Positions 45,801 to 57,800 of a stretch of DNA of 64,000 nt are shown here, in pieces (position 1 is the first letter of the stretch; each line of letters starts with the position of its first letter). Source of the DNA: Enoplolaimus lenunculus (Eukaryota; Nematoda; Enoplea; Enoplida; Thoracostomopsidae). The stretch covers positions 51,459 to 115,458 of the forward strand of contig JASANG010001404.1 of the NCBI GenBank assembly GCA_030248215.1. The letters are read 5' to 3'. Under the pieces are notes generated by a model that had not been told where the DNA came from, made no database searches, and was given only the letters and a program-made list of their open reading frames with translations. Both the position numbers and the translations under genes were made by a program.

Positions 45801-48800
45801 ATATGTTTGCATTGAGAACTTTTGTAAGAAGTTATGCGGGTAGTACTGTGGAATCTACAACAATTCGTCGCCCGGCAACTTGTTTCCCAATAGCGTTCGA
45901 AAGCTGACTAATCAATCTAAAGTATAATCCTAAGCCGAAGTCTAATCCTAAGCTTAAGCATAATTGCGGGCGTCGAATTGTCAAATCGATGCGATTTCGG
46001 ATTACAAGTTGTCGGTCAACGAGCGGTTGTCGGGCGACGAATTGACATGATACCAGTACTATGGTTCAGAAAACCTGATTAAACTAACCAATGAAAATTT
46101 TTTCAGTGATTTTCTAATATTGTATTGAAATTAAAAACAGCCAATCACAATTAACGCTTGAAATGGACTTTCAATTGGTATGTTCAAATTTAAAAGCAAA
46201 ATTGTAATTAACCAATCAAACTTGAACCGAGTTTTCGCTGGGATGTGCTCGTTGTCGATTGTTATTTTGAAATTTTGCCGAATTCTAATCGAGACCGATT
46301 CAAATTAAGAAAGTGAGTTTCTAACGGGCAGTTAACATTTTATTACAAGTTTTTTTAGTTTTCAAAAGCAGCAAACAAAGCTGCGATCATCGAAGGCCAG
46401 CGAGAACTTGCGGCTTTGGTTGTGTACATCCAACCTCATCGAATTCAACCAAATGCTCGCGGGCTTGCGGAAGCTGAATGTAAGCCGAATGGAGGTTTCG
46501 AAGGTGACACACGGACGCTGTCCGTCCGTCACACGGACGCCGGACGGTGACGGACGGCGCCGGAAGGGTGCCGTCTGACGGACGCTGGACGGTTATGGAC
46601 GGCGCCGTACGGATGGCGGACGGCATCGGAAATTGTCACAGACAGCGCCTTACGTCAACAAAAATATAGCGCAACCGTAACTAATCAAAAGTGATTTCAA
46701 CATTGACAACCGCGACGTCTTAAACGCTGTATATTGATAGCAAATGTTCTTGCACGCTTTTGGCTCTCTATTTAATTTTAGCCAAAATTTTAATATTGTG
46801 TGGGTCTGGCGGGGTAATGGAACCGGTATTTCAACTAACTCCGTGCTAGACAATACACTTCTAAAATTAAAATCTTTCAGTTAAATCAAAAACTTTACAC
46901 AGTTGTAAGCAGAACATACAACTGAAGACAATATGTTGCAACTAAAACGTATATCGTTCTATTTAGAAGTTTGTATCTGAACAAAAATCATACTAAGTAA
47001 TTTGCATACAACATGCGTAAATAAAAATCAGCTGGCACGCTGCCCAAAATACGTATATGGCGAGTTTCAGGTTTAATAATATAAGTTAATGAAATCTACG
47101 ATCAATATTCATATTTTTGTTTTCTTCGTTTCAAAATTAATATAAAGTATCTTGTCAAAATTAAGTCGCAACGTTTCGGCTGAAGAACGAAGCATTTGCG
47201 ATTGTATGATGTTCCGGTGGCGGGAGCATACTTTCTGTCAGGGCTCAACCGGAATTCTTGCTCCAAATTCAATTCCTGTTCCTGTTCGTGGTCCGGCAAA
47301 ATTTAGTTCATGTTTTAACACTGCTTTCTGTATTTCAAAATTTTACAGTTTTAAAGCGCGTTCCTGGCAAATCTTACAGTTTTAAAGCGCATTTTTGGCA
47401 ATTTTTTCGATCTTTTAAGACTGAGCAATTGCACCTAAATCTTAACACTTTCTTAATTCATGTTGTAAATTTGCCGTATTTTAAATATTTTTAGCCTTAA
47501 AATATATAAGAACTTCAGAAAAACCGTTACAGTCGTAAAATTTTCACCACGGCAGGGCCTTTAACTTGTGTTTTTATCTGTTGTTATTCTTTTAACAAAT
47601 GTATTTTTTTTAATTTTAGCACGAAACATCAGTTATAATGTTGTGTCATTTTCATCGTCTCAGTCTGAATCACTTCTTGGAGCCCATGGGATCGAATATG
47701 TTAAGTAAGTAGTTTATTAGCATTCTGTGAGTATTTTTGCTGGTTGATAACTATATTATTAAAGCTGGAACGCCACACATACGTATTTTTTGTACATCGT
47801 TTCAAGGTACACTGAAATAGCGATGTAGCTAATATTTCATTGCGGTTTGTAGGATATAGCAGGTTAGTTTACGCTTTAAACCATGTAATTTTTATAGCTT
47901 TGACTAGCAATCGAGAAATGTTGGATTGTATATAAGCCGGAGGCCATTCGAATATTCGTTTCCGGTACAATCGGTGTTGGTTCCTCTTTTAAAAATAATG
48001 CCAGAAATTCTATTAATTTTGTGCTCAATGTTATATATAAATCACTTAAAAATTATTCAATTTAAAAGAGAGTACGACATTGCTAATCCTTAATATAAAA
48101 TCTTGGATTTGATTGTAGTCGGAGGGTGAGTGGACTGGCCCGGAATGGCCCTGCCGTTGGATCGGTCACCAGTTGCTGATATGTAATTATATTTTCAGTT
48201 ACAATCGACGACAATTATCGCGAATTTTTCCACGAGGAGCACGAGAATCGTACAATTACAATCCTCAGGTTGAGTTGAATATTGATTTTAATCTTTTATA
48301 AATTCAAAGTTTTGCGCTTTGCTAAACACTTGCAGCCAATCACATTTCAAGAAAACGTAGATATGTGGCCGTGATGTAATAGTGCAAAAAAATCGCGAGC
48401 GAAGCGGACTCTAAGCCAAACGCAATTTCAGTATTAAATTCAGGGATGTGCAGGTACTAAAATTTTTTGCCGATGCCGATTCTTGGTTCATTTAAATAAA
48501 TTTAAATCAAACACAAACGCAAAAGAGATAACAGCTTTCGTGACAAGACACCAGATATGCGCCCAGAAATGAAACTGATAGCATTCCAACTGACTGTTAT
48601 ATGTGCAAAAGGTATCGGCAAGGAAGCGGCACTTTTTTTGCAGTGCCGATGCTGATGCCGATAGTCATGAAAACTGTCGATTATTACCGATGCCGATGCT
48701 GATACCGATTAATCGGCACATCTCTAATTAAATTAATATATAAAATTTTGATTTTGGAGTTTGTTTATCGACGCCTAGTCCTAGGGATCTAGCCAGCGGT

Positions 48801-51800
48801 TCATTCGTTTGATCTAGCCAGCGGTTCATTCGTTTGATCTAGCCAGCGGTTCATTCGTTTGATCTAGCCAGCGGTTCATTCGTTTGATCTAGCCAGCGGT
48901 TCATTCGTTTGATCTAGCCAGCGGTTCATTCGTTTGATCTAGCCAGCGGTTCATTCGTTTGATCTAGCCAGCGGTTCATTCGTTTGATCTAGCCAGCGGT
49001 TCATTCGTTTGATCTAGCCAGCGGTTCATTCGTTTGATCTAGCCAGCGGTTCATTCGTTTGATCTAGCCAGCGGTTCATTCGTTTGATCTAGCCAGCGGT
49101 TGCAGCGTTATGCGGGAGCCGAACGTGTACCCGCCGATTGTACAATGCTTATTTTGCGGATTAATTCTAAATTTTTTTTGCAACATTTTCACCATTTTTC
49201 AACTGTATTGCACAAATTTTAGTTAGGGGCGTTTACAGGGGCGGGGCGGGGGATCGATGGATATCTCCAACCTAAAATTTCCACAAAAAAACGCTTTTAC
49301 AGGCTACTAACTTACAGAAGTGAAACAATTTCTCACGCGCCAGGTTGTCATTCGATGGATCACACAAATTTTTTAGGCGTGGGTGTCATCGTTTCTTGAA
49401 ATTGAAACCCTGGTGACGCTCGTGACATTTTTGGCTGGAAGTGGGCCAAATTTCAAATCTGTTGCCAGGTTCACAATCGGGTTTCTGGTTAGTAGATATA
49501 ATGAGTATATCGAGATTTTTGGGTTTTACAGGCACATTGGAATGCTGGCTGTCAAATGGTTGCGCTCAATTATCAAACATTAGGTAAAGATTTTGGGTTT
49601 GTTTGAACCATAAATTTATCAATCAAAACAGATGGTTTATTAATGTTAAGAGAGTCAATGATGAGTTTTGGTTCATGTAAAGATCAGGGGCAGAACGTTT
49701 TTGTGCGGGACTGTAATGAGTAAGCTTAAGCTGTAGACTTATTTGTTTCTTAGATATAGGCTTACGCTTAGGAATATGCTTATACTACTGTTACGGCACT
49801 GTTCGATACATTGGCGATGACTGGTAACAGTGTATGCAATCCACTTGATTTTGTATGGCAATGCGGGGCGCATGTAACCTATACGGGCCAGTTTGCTAAG
49901 TGTAGCCTAAATCTAAGCCAAAACCTAAGCCTAAGGTTAGAACTAAACCAACGCCTAAAGCTCTAAGACTCAGCGTAAGCGTAAGCCTATAGCTATCCGT
50001 AAGCCAAAGCAAGCCAAAGCCTAAGCAAAAACGGTTTCAAGCTTAAGGTTATACCATTGTAATCCCACAAAAAACGATCCGCCCATTAGCTGTATACTAC
50101 AAACCATATATAATTATTTATTAATTGGCGTGGCTGTCACCAAAACCATAATTCCAGCTTCACTTCCTGATTGGCTGTCCATCTGCAGATTTGATGGTAA
50201 TTCCAGCTTCACTTCCTGATTGGCCGACCATCTGCAGATTTGATGGTAATTCCAGGTTCACTTCTTGATTGGCCGTCCATCTGCAGATTTGATGGTAATT
50301 CCAGCTTCACTTCCTGATTGGCTGTCCATCTGCAGATTTGATGGTAATTCCAGCTTCACTTCCTGATTGGCCGACCATCTGCAGATTTGATGGTAATTCC
50401 AGCTTCACTTCCTGATTGGCCGTCCATCTGCAGATTTGATGGTAATTCCAGCTTCACTTCCTAATTGGCCGACCACCTGCAGATTTGATGGTAATTCCAG
50501 CTTCACTTCCTAATTGGCCGACCATCTGCAGATTTGATGGTAATTCCAGCTTCACTTCCTAATTGGCCGACCATCTGCAGATTTGATGGTAATTCCAGCT
50601 TCACTTCTTGATTGACCGTCCATCTGCAGATTTGATGGTAATTCCAGCTTCACTTCCTGATTGGCCGTCCATCTGCAGATTTGATGGTAATTCCAGCTTC
50701 ACTTCCTGATTGGCCGTCCATCTGCAGATTTGATGGTAATTCCAGCTTCACTTCCTGATTGGCCGTCCATCTGCAGATTTGATGGTAATTCCAGCTTCAC
50801 TTCCTGATTGGCCGTCCATCTGCAGATTTGATGGTAATTCCAGCTTCACTTCCTGATTGGCCGACCATCTGCAGATTTGATGGTAATTCCAGCTTCACTT
50901 CCTAATTGGCCGACCATCTGCAGATTTGATGGTAATTCCAGCAGCATTAAGTTGGTCAAAGTCATTGAACTAAGCCGTTTGACTTCGTTGCTCTTAAGCT
51001 TCTAGATATACTCCTTCTGCTATCCCTGCGGCGTCGTGTACCCGGCGAAATGTTTTTGACGCAGTTTCGTCGAGTTATAATCGTTTCACTTTAAATGTTG
51101 TTGTTAGCTTTGAGTTTAAAAAAAGTTAAATTTTAAATTTTGATGTTTTAGATTTTGGAATGCAGCTCAATTTTGGTTTTTTCGATCGCAACGGCCGCTC
51201 CGGGTACGTCCCAAAACCAAAATGTATGCGGTTTCGTGATCATTACATGGATCCGTTTGAGCAAATATCGATTGAAAACGTTGTCGCCAATACATTGTCT
51301 GTCCAAGTGAGTCGTATTCTTATTATATTGCAGTGCAAAATCAGGAGCAATTTTGTAGTTCGCCCGTAGTCGAACTCAGCTCGCGTTTCTGCTCACAAGT
51401 GGCCCGTGTGTCGCTGAAGACCGTAACAGTAGCATAAGTAAGTTTCCTAAGCCTAAGCCTAAGCATGTAAGGTTATGCGTAAAGCTATTAATCATTACCC
51501 TAAGGCTTAAACGTAAGCAAAGCTTTTCCATCGTGGGGTTGGTGGCTATAAAAGTGTCCATCAACAGGAAAACTGGTTTGTATTCGTGTTTCTGTTGGTT
51601 ACGAACCGGAAACTAAAAGACACCTTGTGGAATTTTATAGGGAAAACTTTGAAATATTCGCATCGTCAAACAATAAAGCGGTGGTTAAGGCCACACCAAT
51701 AAGAATGGTAAAGTGCTTTTGAATAGATACTTTAAAATTTTAACGTTGCAAACAAAAATAACCAATAATGATGGTTTCATAATTTCGTTTATAATACAAG

Positions 51801-54800
51801 CCCCGTAATCAGGAATTGCTAGCAGAACGGCGTGAAGATTTTTGAAGAGTTCAACAAAACGTTGACAATCTTGCACCAGTTGCTTTTGCTAAACTACAGG
51901 AAAATACTTTTAAGATCATATCGGGTCAACTCGTGTCTGACCGTAAAGTGCCAACATACGTACTGGTCGAAATGTACGGACACATGAATGATTGTGTTAT
52001 CGATCAGTAAGTTTGAGTTGTCTATAAGGGTGTAACCGGATATCCGTTTCCGTTTCCGGTAATAATCGGTGTCCGTTTTCGTTTTCGTTTCGTGTTATAG
52101 AAATAACGGAAATGCTGTCATTTCTACGTCCAAAATTGCTTCTAAATCACGTTTATATCTGGCAATTTTTTCATTACAGATTTGCTGCAATTGTTCGAAT
52201 CGAAATAAAAATTACGAAATTCATTCGAAATCAAAAAAATTTCGATGCATCCGCTATGTTTTCTTTAAAATTTTACAAAGCCCAATGAATATTTGCATAC
52301 CTCCTCAATGGTGTGGGCAGAAAAATAAAACATCTTTGAAATTTTTTTACCTCAATATACATTTCCGTTTCCGTTATTTTGATCGCTATTCGTTTCTGTT
52401 TCCGTTATTTTGATCGCTATTCGTTTTCGTTTCCGTTATTTTGATCGCTGTTCGTTTCCGTTTCCGTTATTTTGATCGCTATTCGTTTCCGTTATTTTTA
52501 CTATGCGTTTACGCCCTGATATCTATCTATCTGTATCTTTTAATAAAACTGGAAGCCACACATACGTATTTTGGGCACCGTTCTACTGATTTTATATATG
52601 CATACATATGCTAATTAATACTACATTTTTATAGTTCTAAATGGATGCTTGTATAGATTTAGTTTATGGTTGGTGTTGAAAATCGGCTTAATCTTATGTT
52701 TCTGGCGATAATGATGTACCATACCAGCGGACATCCGCATGAGGCTATTCTTAGAAAAATAGCTTAATGAAATAGTCAACCAGGTACCGCGCCTGGCCCG
52801 GCTTATTGCAAACAGGGGCACGACTTGAAATAAATTTGAGTGTTTGAATTATTTTAAATTTCAATTTACAGTCGTCTATTTCAGATATAAAACGCGAAAA
52901 GTTGACAATATCATAGACCCACACTACGTCACTACTACAGAAAAGTTTGATTTTCCTAAAGTAAGGCAGCGGTAGTATCTTCAAAAATTTAGTCGAAAAT
53001 TTAAGTCTACGCTTTAATTCGTATCCATGCAAGGGCCCATGTAAAGATCAGGGGCGGAACGTTTTTTTATTGGACTGCATTTGGGTAAGCTTAAGCTTTA
53101 GACTAATTTTTTTGTTTGGCTTAGGCTTAGGCTTATGAATATGCTCATTCTTACGTTTAGGCTTAGGCTTAGGAGTATGCGCATTCTTACGTTTAGGCTT
53201 AGGCTTAGGCTTATAGTATTGTCCGCCCCCGTTCTTTACATTGGCCTATGCAAGTAATAAGTTGCGAAAAAGCTTTGCTCGCGTTATTGTATAAACCCAC
53301 GTACCTATCAAGTATTGTCACTATATTGAATAACAGTGGTGAAAGTGAAATGATGGAAAATTGAAATTCTGCACTCAAATCTATATATATGTCGTAAGCC
53401 AATCTGCTATTCAGACCAATAACTAATTGGCCTTGACCAGTCTAGCTTTAAAATGGTATTGAACTGATTACATCACAAAGATGGTTTGAGGAAGTCGCAA
53501 CAAATAACATTTTACGACAAGTTAGGGTTGTGTTTTACTTTTGGTGACGTCCGGCGTCGTCCGTCACCCGTCCGGCGCCGTCCGTCACCGTACGGTATGG
53601 TACCCAAATAGCTCACGTACGATAACGTATGGTGACGGACGGTGACAGACGGCGCCGTACGGATGACGCACGGTGACGGGCGGCTTGTGGACGTCGAGCA
53701 TAGCGCAACTCTTATGCAAAAACGTTTCATAATTAAATTTCTGTTGCAAAATTTTAAACTTTTTAAAGATTTGAGGTATGGAAAAGGTTGTATGTTAATA
53801 TTAAATTGATTGAAAAATTTGTCAGTAATGACATTAAGTGTTCACTTGGGTCATGTATCACATGAGTATTGTGGGCCAACTTTGCCCTGAATCACAACAT
53901 GGTCGTGGGTCGCTCATCGTTACATAGTAACATCCGTATCCTGGGATGCTTTAGGTAGTTTGTGGCACATGCAATCTCTGATAAATTCAACGGTGAATCA
54001 TGCGCCGAACAGAGATCGAACCAAAATTTTGTATTAATATTTAGTGCTAAAATTGCGTTTGGCTTCTTGTTCGCTTCGTTCGTACGCTTTCATTGCGGAA
54101 CATGTGAGAAATTGCTTGATCCATCACTGGATTTGCTTATTTTTGCAGATTATCCTTCCTGATATGGCGACGCTTCGGCTGGCGATTTGTGAAGAAGGTG
54201 GCAAAGTCATTGGACAACGATTTCTGCCAGTTGTGGGTCTCAGATCAGGTAAAATGGTTTCAAATTTAAAATGAATTATTACAACTGGCTGTGTGGCCTT
54301 TCGAAACAACCATAACTGACATAATTCGAAAATAAAGTTCACAATCAGGGTGCAACCGGAATTCCGGTTCCGGTTCCGGTAAATTGTAATTCCGGTTGCA
54401 CCCTGTTCACGATGGGTGTATACAAAACGTAAAACCATTAAAGTTTTGTTATTTTTTCAATGCTGATGATACACTTAACGAAAATGTTAATACATCGGCC
54501 TTAAGGATTTCAAAATTTAAATTCGCCTTAAGGATTTCAAAATTTAAATTCGCCTTAAGGATTTCAAAATTTAAATTCGCCTTAAGGATTTCAAAATTTA
54601 AATTCGCCTTAAGGATTTCAAAATTTAAATTCGCCTTAAGGATTTCAAAATTTAAATCCAGTCCAAGCCGAACGTTTCACTCCAAATTGGTTTCAATGAT
54701 TTCTTCGTTGGATTTATACCAAATACGGTTCATCTTGTACTTTGGGGTAAAACAAGTTTCGATGAAATTCCAACACTTGAAACACGTTGTCTTATATGAT

Positions 54801-57800
54801 CTTAGACCAAACATTAGGCAACTATGCGGAACCGCGTACCCGTGAAACGGCGTCGGCAGGAGGGACAAAATATGGGGCGTTTTCTCAAGAAAATTTTGTA
54901 AAAAATTTTCGAAGTCTACGGGCGTCCCCATTGTGAAATATTTTCAAATAAAATACTTGTTTCAATGATTGTGATCGAAAATGCAAAAGTATATAATCGC
55001 AGTTAGCGCCGCCGCCCCCCCATTCCCAAAATTTGTTCCTTGCCCCACCTGCGTCCCGAGGTATGCATTAACTGGTTCCTCTGGTGATAACTGGTTTTCT
55101 GGTGATAAGCACAGTTTTGTTTACCGATCCTCAAAGTTGATTGTACCCGTATATTTTATCTCGATCCTAGTCATATTTGAGGTACATTTTGTGGACATAT
55201 TCAGGACACATTGGTCCGTTTTGGTTCCGTTTTAGGGTACCGCTACATTCCGCTTCGAAATGCCGCAAATCGGCCGTGTGGACTGGCGTCATTGTTTGTT
55301 CGTTTCAAAGTGGACGATTTTGTACCTGTTCCTTATCGAGGTATTCTCATGGAGTGGGTTCGGGATCACGAAAGTGGGAACGTGCGTAGAGGGGTTGCAT
55401 GACGGACCACACCCCTATAGGACGATTTTGTACCTGTTTCTTATCGAGGTATTTTTATGGGGTAGGTCCGGGATCATGACAGTAGGAACGTGCGGAGAGG
55501 GGGTGCGTGACGGACCACGCCACCCATAGGCATTTATGCTTTGGGGGCACTGTTTGATTGAATCATGGTTAACCATTTGAATATGGCATTAAAAAACCCC
55601 CATCGTTTAATGGCATATTTTAAGCCGATCCAGAACTTAATCTCTGGGTTACATTAAAATTTTGCACTGGTGTTAGTTTGAATAATTCGATAACAACAAT
55701 ATTTGCTATAGTTTCAGTTGTCAGGGCAAAGCATAAATCAATTTCGGCTTACAGAAAAGAATATTTTGAACCGAGACACGTTAGATATAGTACTGAGAAA
55801 AGATACTGGACCCATATTCTCAAAATGCGTATAGCATCTATGACCATTGAGTCATAAATTTATAAAACTGACGAAATCCTGCATTGTATCTCAAAATTGG
55901 CGTCAGGGTACAAACGGAATTCCGGTTCCGGCAGGGAAATCCGGTATTTTTTCACCGGATGTTTCCGGCAGTTTCGATATTGAAAATTTTCCTCATTCGA
56001 AAATTAAAGAAAATTTAGTATATTATTTTAACTTATTTTTCAAAAATTATCCGCGCGTGTATTGCCAAAATTTTCAATTTGTGTCATACTGTCCAATTTA
56101 TCATACGTTTCCCAGCGTCTGCGGTTGTTCCATGATTTAGGCATTCTAAATGGTGCGTTTACGCATAGGATTTCAATAAAATAGTTTTAAAAATGAATTT
56201 TTTCAGTAACAGGTATTTTTTTTGCTTTTCGGTTCCAGCTCAGGTTTCGGTTCACATATTTTTTAAGCTTCCTGTTCAGGTTCCGGTATTTCCTAATTCC
56301 GGTTGCAACCCTGATTGTCACATAAATACGACAAATCAGCTGTAAAAAATGTACTAAATTGTAAACCTTACCATTCACAGGTAAGCAGGTTACAAGACGT
56401 ATCATAAAGTGTTGATAGTTGCTACACACATTTGAGAATATGGGTTCTGGTTTATAGGACCATATCTTTAGTTCTATTATATGCCTACAATCGGAGCCTA
56501 AATATTTTTTAGTTTTTGCGTGGTTTGTGACAGTTTTTTTTGTCTCTTTTTATATATAAAGTTAGGCTTTTTTGTCCTCAAAATGTACTCTTTTGCAGTT
56601 GGTATTGTATTTTGTGATTTTAGTATTGTATTAGCTTCAAAAAGCTTATGTTTGAAATGTGTTTTAGTTTATGTGAAGCTTAAAATTGTCAGTGCTATTT
56701 TTAAACTTAAGCCTAGAAAAGAATATCAAGCCGTCGTAGTCTAAAAGCCTAAGCGTATCGAAAATGTACATTTGAATCGTATGTTTGGTGTTGTGTTGTT
56801 TTCGCATGCAAATTTGTTTGTGAAATTGTCGCAGACTGCCAGCTATGCTGATAGCGTATACCTGAACCTAGCATCATTCAGCCTAAAAGTGGTTAGTATA
56901 AACGCAAAATTTCACACTATTCTGTATAGGTTGTAAATGTTCGAAACGATATTACGAATCAAATTGTAATTCTTAATTTTTTAACGCGAGTTTTAATAAA
57001 TTTAGTGTTAGGTGGGTTAGCCATGTCAGTCTAGGTAGGAACCGGGACTTCAAACCTTTTAAGTAAGCGGTTGGAGAAGCAGGTAACAGAGCGGGGATCA
57101 AACTAGCAGCCTTAGGATTCCGAGGCAAGCGCTCTACCACTGCGCCACGTAACCCGTCTCTCCAACTGCTTCTATCGTTGAATATATGTCGACCGTATGC
57201 TGCCAGCAAGCATACTATACAGAGTAATGCACTTGCATATACGCACGGACAGGCATGTCTCACATGGTTACAAGCTACTTTCATAGGCTTTTGGTCTTGG
57301 ATTTCTGACCATCGTCGAAGTGATATTTAACAGCGAAATATGTATGCTCGTGTGCGAGGCGCCAAACGCAATTTTAGTGCTAAATCTTTATATAAAATTT
57401 CGTTTTGATCCCTGTTCAGGTCCATGACCTGTGTAGTCGTGACCTTGTGAGCTCTCCAATGGGCATTAGTTCCATGGTGTAACCGGTATTCCGGAACCTT
57501 CCGATTTCGGTTCCGGAATGTTTTGACCTTCCGGTTCCGGTAAATTTTTACCGGCATTAAAAAATTGCGGTATTCAATTTTGGTCGGTGGAAATTAAAGA
57601 TATTTTTTACTAAAAATGACGATAAAAGTATAGTATGTGAACCTTGACAATCGCCGAAAATAAACCATCGAAGGTAGATAGATTCCGCTTCCGTGGATTG
57701 GGAAAATCTAAAATACAGCAGATAAAGTGAATACCTATCTTCAACTAATGGTTATTTCACCAATAATATTGCAAAAAAGAAAATTAAAAAGAATTTTTCA

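Noticed and set aside
45402-45907. 114-codon minus-strand and 192-codon alternative-frame open frames over exon 15
   Set aside because: They arise from the repetitive GACGTC-like code of exon 15. Only the frame joined by splice phases has the expected acidic composition.
50138-50942. Regularly spaced repeats resembling a CRISPR array
   Set aside because: There are no unique spacers. Units are contiguous 49-bp tandem copies in a eukaryotic intron.
52872-52884. Alternative acceptor of PLCB exon 22 at TTTACAG (52,871)
   Set aside because: It would bring in an in-frame stop. The acceptor at 52,884 restores phase and homology.
57100-57155. Functional tRNA gene on the minus strand
   Set aside because: The A box is good, but the anticodon stem and acceptor stem do not pair and the B box is degraded. 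A SINE head fits better.
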